From Centrapalus pauciflorus (taxonomy: Eukaryota > Streptophyta > Magnoliopsida > Asterales > Asteraceae): DNA of 64,000 nt. This document shows, in pieces, positions 1 to 10,119 of this stretch. The position numbers and the translations under genes were made by a program. The notes beneath the pieces were generated by a model. The model was not told the DNA's origin. It did no database searches and saw only the letters and a list, made by a program, of their open reading frames with translations. The DNA is taken from NCBI GenBank assembly GCA_020465985.1, contig JAANYP010004836.1, positions 1-64,000 on the forward strand, read 5' to 3'. Each line of letters starts with the position of its first letter. The first letter of the stretch is position 1.

Positions 1-420
1 TGGGGACCGAATTCGGATGATGGTCCGAAGTGTAGTTCATGATATGATTGGATGGTGGTCCGAATTCGGTTGTGGTGTGAACATGGTCCGAATGCGGATT
101 TTGACTTGTGAAAATGCATGCAATGAAATGAAAGTGTCCCAATTTCGGATGGTACCTGGAATTCGGATGAGGACCGAATCCGGGTATCATCCGAATTCGG
201 ATGCATAGGAGTGAACATACTTAGACAATTTTTCAATGTTTTGAAAAAGTTTGACCCTGATGTGATGGTCCGAACTCGGATCAACAGTGAACCGAATTCG
301 GATCAACAGTGGTCCGAAGTGAGTTTTGAATTTTGAAAAATTTTGAAATTATTCTAAGTCGGACATCCGAATTCGGGTGGTGGTCCGAATTCGGACATCC
401 GAAACTGCATGAGTGCAGTT
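1..420 (-). repeat. CCGAATTCGG-type motif cluster (3' cluster of Copia-1)
   Basis: Dense, irregularly spaced copies of TCCGAATTCGGA and shorter forms (TTCGGATG, GGTCCGAA) run to about 410. The full form is palindromic and contains an EcoRI site. The same cluster occurs at the matching place in the sister element (61925-62440). A small stem-loop, ACTGCA-TGAG-TGCAGT, lies at about 404-419 at the cluster's edge and is also kept in the sister (about 61914-61929). Confidence 0.85.
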
Positions 421-642
421 AATGTTCATGCAAAATGTAAACGTGAACAGTTAAAATGTTACTGAAAATGCATGAAATTACAGATCCTACACTGAAATAA
501 CCTAAGGAACATTTTATCTAACTACAACTAAGAAGAAATAACACATTAAACTACCTAAAAGAAAGAAAAACGAACTAAAAAATGAAATTCAAACTCACAA
601 TATATGATGTTAAACACTAAAATAAAGATAGAAATGGTTTAC
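1..642 (-). other. putative leader intron upstream of the additional 3' ORF (partial)
   Basis: The minus strand has a donor-like CCAG|GTAAAC with the exon ending at 643 and the intron starting at 642. The matching place in Copia-2 has CCAG|GTAACA at 61677/61678. The sequence downstream contains the CCGAATTCGG cluster and leaves the window before any acceptor. This is inferred from sequence and from conservation between two copies; no transcript is available here. Confidence 0.5.
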
Positions 643-905
643 CTGGAAGTGCCGAATATGGAAAATGCAAGAAAATCGAAGGAAAGAGGTGATCAAAAAG
701 CTTGAGATGGTAGAAATGGTGGATATGGGCGTTGTTCGTCGACAGAGAGAGAGAAAGGGAAGAAGAAGAAGAAGAAAGCTTGAAGTGGAAGATATTGACT
801 GTTTGACCACATTATATAAGACGCGCGGGTCGGGTCGGGTCAAAAAGGGATCCGCGCCCAAAAAGGAATTTGGGCCGGCGGATTCTTTTCACAACACACA
901 CACAC
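643..905 (-). promoter_or_regulatory. putative internal promoter and non-coding leader exon after pol (Copia-1)
   Basis: On the minus strand, GGCCCA and TTGGGC motifs (about 859-877) and GACCCGACCC blocks precede a TATA box, CTTATATAAT (811-820). A CT-rich leader of about 140 nt with TCTTCTTCTTC runs follows and ends at the donor at 643. The same order (GGCCCA, TTGGGCGCGGATC, GACCCGACC, TATA-like box, GTCAA motifs, CT-rich leader, CAG|GTAA) recurs in Copia-2 at 61430-61677, although spacer bases differ. Keeping the order while spacers drift suggests function. GGCCCA/TGGGCC site-II motifs are common in plant nuclear promoters. Confidence 0.5.
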
Positions 906-1554
906 ACTTGATGACTTTGGGCTTATTTAAAAAATTGAAACAGGAGTAAAAAATGGGCCAAAAATATTCCATCTTTTTGTGATTTTCTTTGAAACAAAAA
1001 TGAGCAAAAACAAAGTAAAAATATTTTTGATATTTTTCTGAAATAAAAATAAAATAAGATGAAATAAAGTAAACTAAAATATTTTTGGCTTTTTGATAAA
1101 TTTGAAAATTAAAATCTTTTTGTGATTTTCTGACATATTAAATTAAACTCAAGATTAAATTAAAAATTAAGACCAACCTAAAATTTAAACTTTAACTATA
1201 AAAGAAACAAAGAGAAACATAGAATTATAAAATTAAAAATCCTAACTCTACTCCCCCTCAAATAAATACCGATCCTTTTTCCATTTCCTTTTTCAGATTT
1301 TACACGCGACAACCCTTCTTTAAGCCTTACAAATACCGACAAACCTGGATATTGTTTGCATCCCACTCCATGATGAACAATTCACACAGCAATTTATAAG
1401 GATGATTAATTATTAAAAATATACGCAGATAAGGAAAGATTGAGATTCAATCTTGTGACATAATCCTTAAATTTAAATAACAGTTATTTTCTAAAATAAA
1501 GGAATTTCAATCATGATAGATTGAAATAGAATTATTTAAGACAATATCTGATAT
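906..1554 (-). other. AT-rich spacer between pol and internal promoter, with a polypurine tract
   Basis: No coding potential is seen. On the minus strand a tract TTTGAGGGGGAGT (about 1250-1262) resembles the polypurine tract that normally lies directly before a Copia 3' LTR, but no LTR follows. The matching tract in Copia-2 is at about 61045-61057. It could be an ancestral or secondary plus-strand primer site. The rest is A- and T-rich with no clear structure. Confidence 0.6.
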
Positions 1555-2435
1555 TTAATTGGAAGGTGGATTCAACATGCCGATATGAGATACTAAAAAC
1601 CGAAAACGAGGTTCGTCTAAAGCTTTAGTAAATATATCCGCTAGTTGGTATTCCGTGCCAACAAAATACAACTCAATGGTTCCCTTTTCAACGTGATCTA
1701 TAATAAAATGATACCTGATATCTATGTGTTTTGTACGAGAGTGCTGCACGGGATTGCAAGAGATGGCAATTGCACTTCGAGAATCACAGTAAATAGGGAT
1801 ATTGGTGAGTGAGAACCCATAATCGCGTAATTGTGTTCTCATCCACAGCACTTGAGAGCAACAGCTTGCAGCTGCTACATACTCAGCCTCAGCTGTGGAT
1901 GTGGATACACAATTCTGCTTTTTGGAAGACCAACTCACCGGTCTATCGCCTAAGAACTGTATGCCTCCCGATGTGCTTTTTCTGTCCACTCTACAACCTG
2001 CAAAATCAGCATCTGAAAACGCGGTAAGATCGAAATCGGTTCCCTTTGGATACCATAGACCAAGTTCGGGTGTACCCTTAAGATAACGAAAAATGCGTTT
2101 TACCGCAGTTAGGTGTGATTCTTTTGGGTCGGCTGAAATCTAGCACAAAGACATGTTGAAAACACTATATCCGGTCTACTGGCAGTCAAGTACAGTAAGG
2201 ATCCTATCATCCCTCTGTAAGTTGTATTATCAACACTTTTCCCGGAAGGATCGGTGTCTAACTTACAGTTGGAGGCCATGGGAGTTGCGATACTCGTGCA
2301 AGAGTCTAACTTATACTTCTTGAGAATGTCAAGAGTATATTTCGACTGGTTCACAAAAATCCCATCCTCAAGTTGTTTGACTTGTAATCCGAGGAAAAAG
2401 TTCATTTCCCCCATCATACTCATCTCAAACCGAGA
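1555..2435 (-). pseudogene. pol: pol C-terminal part: end of reverse transcriptase and RNase H (Copia-1)
   Basis: Continues the pol frame after the stop at 2436-2438. It first encodes the RT end (MNFFLGLQVKQLEDG; TYRGMIGSLLYLTASRPDI). A one-base deletion near 2133, seen against Copia-2, shifts the frame just after CARFQ. The next frame carries the Copia RNase H: FSDADFAGC (about 1999-2025), STAEAEYVAAA, CDSRSAIAI and a C-terminal ADIFTKAL, ending at TAA 1555-1557. RNase H would degrade the RNA strand during cDNA synthesis. The four acidic RNase H positions look present, but the frameshift and upstream stops prevent a joined product. Confidence 0.92.
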
Positions 2436-4148
2436 CTACATTAGGGCTGAAAAATCCTTACAAAAATTACTGTCAGTAGATCCAAATATAATATCGTCAA
2501 CATAAATCTGTACTAGCATTATATGTGGGCCTTCCCTTTTAGTGAACAGAGTTGTGTCCACCACACCTTTATAGAAACCGGCAGAAATAAGGAAATTCGA
2601 AAGACTATCATACCATGCTCGAGGTGCTTGTTTTAAACCATAGAGGGCCTTATCTAGCACATAAATATGGTCAGGTTTATGTGCATCAACAAAGCCTTGT
2701 GGTTGTTCAACATACACTTCCTCGTTAAGTTCACCGTTTAGAAAGGCAGTCTTGACGTCCATTTGGTACACTTTGAAGTCTTTGTGTGCCGCATACGCCA
2801 AGAAGATTCTGATTGCTTCGATCCGTGCAACTGGAGCGAAGGTCTCGTCATAATCTATCCCTTCTTGTTGTCGATAGCCTTTGGCAACAAGTCTTGCTTT
2901 GTTCCTTATCACAATGCCGTTTTCATCTCGTTTGTTCTTAAAGATCCACTTTGTTCCGATGACTGTACGGTCTTTTGGCTTGGGAACTAACTGCCATACT
3001 CTTAGCTGTTCAAACTGGTTGAGTTCCTCTTGCATTGCAACTATCCAATCCGGATCTGTCAGGGCTTCATCCACACGAGCGGGCTCTATCATACTCAAGA
3101 ATGATGTGTAGAGACATTCATTAGCAGATGCCCTACGAGTTTGGACTCCTGTTGTTACGTCACCAATGATTTGTTCTGTTGGGTGACTGCGGGTCCATTT
3201 GATCTCGTGTGGAAGGGGTGCTCGGGATGGAACCTCTGTGGTTAATATGGGAATGGATGAGGATTCATGGTCAATGGTTTCAAATGATGGTACCACAGGT
3301 TCTGGTTCAATTTCCGAGTGTTCAGGTGAAGGAAGAATCGTTGGTATTACATGTGAGGGTATTATATGAGTAGATTCAACTGCGGATGTGTCGGTGGATG
3401 ATGTGGATGGATGAGGATATGTTGATGAAGAGGGAGTGGAGAAACTTTGCGGCGCAGTTGAACTGGAAGGATTACCTACATTATTAACAACATTAGACAC
3501 ACTAGCGTTAGGACCGAAAAATTCAACATAAAAAGGATCAAATAAATTAACCAAATCAGAAGAAGAAAAAGAAATGGGGTTATTCGAAGAGTCTCCAGGC
3601 ATTTGAGTAATGCGTGGTCCTGATTGATCAACTTCGGGTGCCAGTTCAGCCAACTCATCAAATGTGACGTGCACACTTTCATTGACTGTTCTGGTTCGGG
3701 TATTGAATGCGCGATACGCCTTCGAATTGGATGAGTATCCAATGAAGATCGCTTCATCCGCCTTTTCGTTAAATTTCCCGAGGTTGTCTCTGTCATTCAG
3801 CACATAGCACCTGCAACCAAATACACGTAAGTACTTGATAAATGGTACTTTATTCAAAAAGAGTTGGTATGGAGTTTTGTTAAAGCGCTTATGAATGATG
3901 GAGCGATTCTGTGTATAGCATGCTGTTGATACGGCTTCGGCCCACAAGAACGGAGGTAGCTTTGAGTATGTGAGCATTGTACGAGCGGCTTCTACTAGCG
4001 TACGGTTACGCCTTTCCACGATCCCATTTTGTTGAGGTGTTCGAGCAGCAGAGTATTGATGCTGAATCCCCTTGGATCGAAGGAAGCCCTCCACTACTGA
4101 GTTCTTGAACTCCGTGCCGTTATCTGATCTGATTGATTGTACTGACAG
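2436..4148 (-). pseudogene. pol: pol middle part: integrase core end and reverse transcriptase (Copia-1)
   Basis: In frame with the preceding segment but separated from it by TAG at 4149-4151, where Copia-2 has CAG. It holds integrase catalytic Asp 2 (RSDNGTEF, about 4108-4131) and Glu 3 (QQNGIVERRNRTL, about 4000-4038), then a Ser/Pro/Thr-rich linker, then RT beginning WKLV/WQLVPKPK-like, with KARLVAKGYRQQEGIDY, DVKTAFLNGEL, LYGLKQAPRAWY and the catalytic YVDD (2493-2504). It ends at TAG 2436-2438 where the sister has GAG. The domains themselves look well preserved, suggesting recent inactivation by point changes. Confidence 0.94.
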
Positions 4149-4916
4149 CTACTGTTGGGTCTCGACACTCTTGATAAAATCAATGATTTCTTGAGCTGTC
4201 TCGTCCTTGGAACGCAAGAACCTTACCCAGGTATATCGAGAATAATCATCAACGATAACCAACACATATCGTTTTCCATTTATGCTTTGTGTTCTCATCG
4301 GTCCGCATAAATCCATATGAAGTAACTCCAAAGCTCTTTTTGTTGATGGTTCGGGCTTTGGTTTGTGAGATGATCGTTTCATTTTTCCTTTCTCACATGC
4401 TCCACACAGATGGTCCTTTTCATAGCGTAACTTAGGAAGTCCTTTGACCAATTGCTTCGCAGCCAGCTTGTTGATGTTATCAAAATTCAAATGGGATAAT
4501 CTTCGATGCCACAACCAAGAGTCTTTTGACGAGGCTTTTGATAGTAGACAAATGTTATCCTTTACTACAAGCGTAGATACGTAAATGGTGTAAAGGTTAG
4601 ATTTTCGGGAACCAGTCAAGATTTCTTTTCCATCCATGTTCTTAACACTGCAGTTCTTAGCCCTAAATGTTACTTCTAGTCCTTTGTCACAGAGCTGTCC
4701 TATGCTAAAAAGATTATGAGATAACCCCTCAACATAGTCAACGTCCTTGATGACCAGATTATTTAGAACTAAGTCCCCGTATCCTTTTATTTGAGCCTGA
4801 TGGTTGTTCCCGAATTTCACAGTTCCGCAATACTGTTCAACAACGTTGGACAGCAATTCTCTTCTTCCTGTCATGTGCTTGGAGCAACCCGAATCCATAT
4901 ACCAAATGGACTTAGC
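4149..4916 (-). pseudogene. pol: pol N-terminal part: protease and integrase N-terminus (Copia-1)
   Basis: Starts at the putative splice acceptor (TTTTTCAG|GCT) and reads AKSIWYMDSGCSKHMTG. The aspartic protease triad DSG is at about 4888-4896. The GAG-pre-integrase region follows, then a zinc-binding H-x3-7-H/C-x2-C module (WHRRLSH at about 4503-4523; LCGACEKGK at about 4390-4415) and integrase catalytic Asp 1 (HMDLCGPM at about 4299-4322). It ends at a TAG (4149-4151). There is no convincing own start: the nearest upstream ATG is in the intron-like segment. This fits expression as a Gag-Pol fusion. Confidence 0.93.
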
Positions 4917-5195
4917 CTGAAAAACACATAAATTCATATAATGAAAAACTATATGCATTCAAACACATCCATTTTTAATTGACAATCAAACCGTGTTCTG
5001 AACCGAGATGTTCAGAAAACATGATGAGTTAAGACCGGGTCCTGGGCTGTGTGCACAGAAGCCAAACGTGTCGGTTTAAGCACAACCGACAAGCAAAAGA
5101 ACGGGTCCTAGTCTAAGGTAACTAGAAGCCATTTCTTTGAAGCACGGGTCTTGATCAGAAGTAACCAAGAACCATCTGCATTAAGATCACACAAC
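4917..5195 (-). other. putative gag/pol intron, phase 0, 279 nt (Copia-1)
   Basis: Flanks read AAG|GTTGTGTGA at the 5' end and TTTTTCAG|GCTAAG at the 3' end. Removing it joins the gag codons (WVPK) to pol (AKSIWYMDSG) with no frame change. If kept, translation stops at its third codon (TGA 5187-5189). Copia-2 has the same borders and exactly the same length (57182-57460). The donor is not a strong consensus (GTTGTG rather than GTAAGT). Arabidopsis Ty1/Copia elements are known to use an intron near the gag/pol border, with premature termination, to make Gag-only RNA; this would be the same strategy. Alternative: simply a gag stop plus spacer. Confidence 0.5.
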
Positions 5196-5828
5196 CTTGG
5201 GTACCCACCTCAATATGGGTCCCTTTTTGTTAGGATTTCCAGATTTATATGGCACGTGTACAGCTTTAGAAACCCAACTAGCATTTGTGTGTGGTCCAGA
5301 TGCACAACCCTTTGGAATCCATTGAAGATTGGATTTATTGGGTTTTGGAACCTTAGGCGCTGAAATTGCCTTCGGTTTTTGTCTTGTTGAGACCTTTTTG
5401 ACCGTTGCTTTGGTTTTGGGCCTTGGCAACGGACATGTCTCAACTTTGTTTGTGGCCGATGATGCACTATTTTTAGTTTTCTTTTTCCGAATACGTTTAA
5501 CAGGATAAGGCACAAAAGCATTCATTTTAGGAACCTGTCGTCTATATTTAGTTGGACATAGATTAAACAAATCCTTGAAAGAGTACTTTAACGAAATAGT
5601 AGAATTCGGTACATCATTACAAACATTGTCACACGCTTTGTTACACAAATTGTCTTTAGAGATTACAGATATCCTATCTCTAGTAACAAAATCACTTGGC
5701 ATTAAAGCCTTCTTCACAAAAAAACTTGTAAAATCCTGCATGGTGGTTTTTGGGACTCTCCTTATATGATCTGTAGGAACAAAACGATTAGAGTCAGTAA
5801 GCATGGAAGATTTAGACTTGACAGACTT
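5187..5828 (-). pseudogene. gag: gag C-terminal tail (Copia-1)
   Basis: Same reading frame as the main gag but beyond the stop at 5829-5831 (Copia-2 has GAA there). Encodes a Lys-rich, basic tail with RIRKKKTKN and repeated KPK/KPN clusters, ending in LRWVPKVV and a TGA (5187-5189) just inside the intron-like segment. I recognise no enzymatic domain. The basic tail may bind nucleic acid, but that is inference. Its counterpart in Copia-2 (55568-57190) has its own, different stops. Confidence 0.85.
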
Positions 5829-8657
5829 TTATTTTTGGAGGTGAGTGGGTTTCTTAAAAGACTTGGATTTTATCTGAGTCTTTTTAGAAACCTCATTCTT
5901 GAAAGCATTTGAGCACTCACCTTTGACAAAGATAGAAGAAGTTTCAGCTGTAGCCTTACCTTTATCTGATGACATACATGGAATTTTTAGAGAATGAGAA
6001 AGTGTTTGTTGTTTTGAAAGATCTTTCAATCGTTGTGAAACTATTTCAAAATTTTCTCTGTAGACAGTGACTTCCACAGTTTGTTGAAAAGATTGATTTA
6101 TCAATTCTTCTTCTCTCTTAAGAAGAGCATCTTGAAGATCAAGTGCTTTCTCTTGAGACGACTTCAATTCCTTTTCTAAAACAATGATTTGTTGTTGAAG
6201 AACTTTTGCAGGAATATAAAGTTGAGGATTTGATTTTTCAGTTTCAGTGTTCAATTCAGTTTCTGAATAAGTTGACGAGAGATCTTCCTCTAAAGTGGGT
6301 ACTCTAGAAGAATAACTCTCGTTAAGTTCTTCATAATGAAAAGAAATTTCTTTATCTTTACGCGCAACACGTTTCTCATTTTCTTGGTTTAAAACTTCTT
6401 TTGATGACTCAAAAAAGAAAGATTTAATACCGGCTCCCATATAATTCATGTCATAAAATACAGGTAAGACATTTTGTGCTTTTTCCAAATATTTAGGATT
6501 TTTAAAACCAATTCCCTGTTTAGAATGGTAAAACCTAGTTTCTTTGGGCTGATTTAAATGGATAGTTTGTTCTGTTTGACCCCTTTTCAAAAATGCATCG
6601 TCAAGGGTCTTTATTCTTGCGTACAAACTTATCCTTTCTTCTTCAATCATTTTGTATTTTTCTAAACTGTCTATATTTTCCATATTTACCACATCTAATT
6701 GTTTTGTAAGAACAGAAATTTCTTCTTTTAACGAGAGTTTTTCTTTTGAAAGCGTTTCCATGCAAGATTCAAGGTATATATTCCTATCCTGAACATCTAC
6801 TTTTTCTATCAACATCTGTTTTATAACATTATGATTAGTTAACCATTTTGCATGATATAATTCAGATGATTCTTTCAGAATATGAGCTTGATGTTCAGCC
6901 TGTACACACTTTGCAGTTTCAGCTTTTAATCTATCTTGTAGATCAAGTATTTGTGTGTGTAGTGTACATTCATTATCTACAAATAATTTATTTACATGTG
7001 CAGGAATGTAATAGGAATATACCTCACTGGACTCTGAACCGGATGTGGAGCATTCGGGATCGTCGGTTGTAGTCATCAGACATGCTGGTGGATGTTTCAT
7101 TGTCTCCCCCTCAGCAGCAGTGTCTGAATTTGCAGCAGTGACATCAGTACAAATCTCCAACCCCTGACGATCAACCATATAGCAATTCTTGCCCTTTTCA
7201 TCCTCGTCGTCTGAATCTTCAGCATCCCAGTAGTCCTCCTGGGCGACGAGGGCCAACGCATCCGATTTCTTCTTTGCAGCCTCGAGCTTTCTTTCGTAAT
7301 ACGCAACGTCTCTCTCAAAATTGTTCTTGCATTCCCTAGCAAAGTGGCCCGGTTTGCCACATTTGTAGCAGAGACGTTCATCAGTGGCCTTTGGCTCGTC
7401 TGCTCGTGGCTTCTCCTCTCTTCTTTCCGCCGGCCTTTTGTCGGCCCGGCGGTGCTCACGGCTATCATCACGCCTTCTGTCCCGGCGGTCATCCCGATGA
7501 TCATCCCTTCGATTGTCCCGCCTGTCATCTCTCCTGTCATCTCTCCTGTCATCTCGCCTTTCGTCACGCCTTTCATAACGGCGATCATCGCGATAGTCGC
7601 GTCTGTCATCATACCGGCGATCATCCCTGTCATCCCTGCGGTAGTCATCTCTGCGATAGTCATCGCGGCGGTCATCCCTCCTGTCATCTGAGTACCTCCG
7701 AGGACCAGTGTCATATCGGAGTTGGTTGTTGGTCTTGTTGGAGAACCGTCGTTGTTGGAGACGGTTGGTCCACAAGGCAATCTGTTCTTTGATCGTGGCT
7801 TCCTCCTCATCATAGACCTCACGCGGAGGGGAAGCATACCTGTACTGAGATGATGAAGAACCAGGAGCAAAAGATGGTGTCGGAATCTGCGTGTTGGTGA
7901 TCAAGGCTAGGGAATCATTTGGTTTCAACCCTGTGTTGGCTGATAGCAGTAGAGAGGCCAATTGATTTGCCATCAGCTTCTGTTGATCCACATCCCCTTG
8001 ATATTTCTTAAGCTCCTTAAAGACGACATTTATGGATACCTCAGGAATGTTCAAAACTCTTTTTGTTGCCCTACATGCAAGCTGCCACTCGGGGGCTAAG
8101 GCGGCAAAGAATTGGATGTTTATGTCATCCCGATCCTTCTTGATGTGCAGTTTATTCAATTTGTTAAGGACTGCACAAAACCTGGTGAACGTGGATTGCA
8201 GAGATTCCCCGTCTTTGGCGCGGAATTCTGAAAACTTTGCCTTCGCCTCTTCAATTTTGGCACGATCATCAAGATCTGCCCCCAGCATTTGGATTCCCAG
8301 CTCGTCCCACATTTCTTTTGCAGACATTTTACTGTCTACACCTACCAAAATATCAGTGGGGAGGGCTTGATAAATCAGATATTCTGCCCTCTTATCAGCG
8401 TGCTGGCGATCCCTCTCGGCTTCATTTGCCGGCTCTCTTTCAACTTTTGAGGCTAGGACAGGAGGATCAGCCTCGGGTCTGGCAGCAATATCTCTATAGT
8501 AGATGACGGGTCCTTCGGATATTGATTGAAGCATCAGATTCCCGAGATGTTGCATTCCAACGAATTTCAGGAACCGGGCATTCCATTGTTCGTACTCATC
8601 AGGATATAGAACAGGTGGTCTGTTCTCAGATCCGAGTACAAGAGCTTCACGAGACAT
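5829..8657 (-). pseudogene. gag: gag: capsid, Arg/Asp repeat, CCHC knuckle and long coiled-coil extension (Copia-1)
   Basis: 942 codons from ATG 8655-8657, whose MSREALVLGSE start is identical in Copia-2. Residues ~60-240 match the Copia Gag (UBN2-type) fold (AEYLIYQALP, KEMWDELGIQM). Residues ~320-410 are a low-complexity RRDD/YRRDD repeat. A CCHC zinc knuckle (CYKCGKPGHFAREC) is at about residues 425-440. An acidic patch and then ~500 residues rich in heptad-like Glu/Lys/Leu follow, probably coiled coil. This is much longer than the few-hundred-residue Gag usual in Copia elements. Gag should form the cytoplasmic virus-like particle and bind the RNA. Truncated by TAA at 5829-5831. Confidence 0.93.
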
Positions 8658-9749
8658 TATGAGTATTGGATTGGTGCTGATTAAGAATATGGAGATCTTA
8701 GAGGTGGAAACTGAACACGGATGGGTTGGACTGAAACCAGAATGATCTGAATTCGGATGCTTGAGTTCGGATGAACAGTGATTCGGATGGAGGAACCGAA
8801 TTCGGATGGATCGAATTCGGATGAAGTGATTTCGGATGAATAGTGAGTCGGATGGGTTGATTTTGGATGACTAGACTTCGGATGGGTCAATTTCGGATGA
8901 ATAGTTATCCGGATGAAGGTCCTAATTCGGATGAGTGTCCTAATTCGGATGTGTGTCCTAATTCGGATGAACAGTTCGGATGACCTAAGTTCGGATGGAC
9001 CAATGGACCGAATTCGGATGATCCGAATTCGGATGAACAGTGAAGTGGCCGAAATATGATGGTTCCGAAATAGGGACAGAGGAAGGACCGAATTCGAATT
9101 GTCCGAAATGGTGTGGTCCGAAATATAAAAATTTAAGAACAAGTCCCAATCAGTGAAAAATGGAAAGTCTTTCCTGAACTTCGGATGGTCCGAAGTTCGG
9201 ATTGGACCGAATTGGGGTCCGAAATTGACTTATGGGGTGTCCGAAATTCACCTAAGTATGGTCCGAATTAGGATGATTGTGGGGTCCGAATTTGGTGCCT
9301 ATGTGGTCCGAAATGCTACAGTATGTAATCCGAAATACAGCAGGTTTTTACATTTTTCTAAGGCAGAAAAGACAGAATTCGATTTTTATCAGTTTTAATG
9401 CCTAAAAACAGTTCTAAATGATTTATAAACTATTTTAAACACTTTTGGTGATTTAAAACAACCTAGAAAACACTTAAAACTAGCATGAACACATGAAAAA
9501 CCCACTTAAAAAACTCATATTTTCAAGCTTCAAAATGGTCGATTCTTGATGATTTTAACAAAGATATGGAAGTAAATGAGTTTAAAATCAGTATATAATG
9601 ATAATGTGATGTTTATAGAACCATTATAACACAAGAAACTCGAAAAACCATGGAAAATGAAGATCTAACTGGTTGAATATTGAAGAACTCGAAGAACATG
9701 AACAACCCAGCAGAACCCGTAAGTAATCAGTTGAAATCCACCCCTCTGA
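8658..9749 (-). other. 5' leader of Copia-1 with CCGAATTCGG-type motif cluster at about 8740-9340
   Basis: About 1.1 kb lies between the primer site and gag. The half nearest gag is packed with TTCGGATG, GGACCGAATTCGGATG and GGTCCGAAA motifs, the same family as the 3' cluster at 1-420. The half nearest the primer site (about 9345-9749) is A/T-rich without them. No real coding region is seen. The sister leader (52708-53737) has the same layout with about 25 motifs. A role in RNA packaging, dimerisation or transcription is possible but unproven. Confidence 0.85.
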
Positions 9750-9761
9750 GCTCTGATACCA
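9750..9761 (-). other. primer binding site, initiator-Met tRNA type (Copia-1)
   Basis: The minus strand reads TGGTATCAGAGC, the complement of the 3' end of plant initiator methionine tRNA, two bases inside the LTR. It fixes the element's orientation and the LTR edge. Confidence 0.95.
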
Positions 9762-9763
9762 AT

Positions 9764-10119
9764 TGTAAATGTGAAATCCCGTATGTATTCAGCACCTTAA
9801 TGATTTTCTCATCAAACACATGAAGAAAACAAGCTCAATAAATGTGTTTAATAAAGAAGAAGACAATATGAATGTTTGAATGCTTTGATGGAACAGTGGC
9901 GGCTGAAAGTGAATATTCAAATGTAGTCAACCGTGTTTTTTTTCAAAAGTAACCCTAGGAGCCTTTTTATAGGCTCCTTTAATTAAGTTACAACACTTGG
10001 CAACAATGGCCCCTACACTTTTACATAGACATGAAATACATAGAAATAAATACAAGACAAATTACAATGAAAATAAATATTACAAAATAACTTCTAGGAT
10101 CGAAATAATAAATCTAACA
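9764..10119 (-). repeat. 5' LTR of Copia-1 (356 bp)
   Basis: On the minus strand it starts TGTTAGATTT at the satellite border and ends TTTACA beside the primer site. Copia-2's 5' LTR (52350-52693) aligns along its length. It contains the TATA box and hairpin described at 9957-9978. The neighbouring satellite bases are TAATC, the same satellite position used by element A. Confidence 0.93.
9957..9978 (-). promoter_or_regulatory. LTR TATA box inside a perfect hairpin
   Basis: The minus strand reads AGGAGCC-TATAAAAA-GGCTCCT: the TATA box is the loop of a 7-bp perfect inverted repeat. In Copia-2 (52491-52511) the stems are kept but the loop reads TAGAAAA, so its TATA box is damaged. Confidence 0.75.

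Larger units (their letters stand above)
1..10119 (-). mobile_element. Copia-1: Ty1/Copia LTR retrotransposon, 3' end outside window
   Basis: Read on the minus strand the order is LTR (10119-9764), Met-tRNA primer site (9761-9750), ~1.1-kb leader, gag, gag/pol intron-like segment, pol in the order protease-integrase-reverse transcriptase-RNase H (the Ty1/Copia order), an AT-rich spacer, then a promoter-like and leader region running off position 1. No 3' LTR is in the window. The 5' end abuts the satellite at TAATC. Coding is broken by stops at 5829-5831, 4149-4151 and 2436-2438 and by a 1-nt deletion near 2133. None of these is shared with the sister copy at 52350-64000, so the two decayed separately. 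Confidence 0.95.

Noticed and set aside
7344..7792. Long frames opposite gag (also 54495-55039)
   Set aside because: Antisense shadows of the Arg/Asp repeat, whose base pattern leaves other frames open.
9750..9761. tRNA gene because of Met-tRNA similarity
   Set aside because: Only the 12-13 nt primer-binding complement is present; no cloverleaf.
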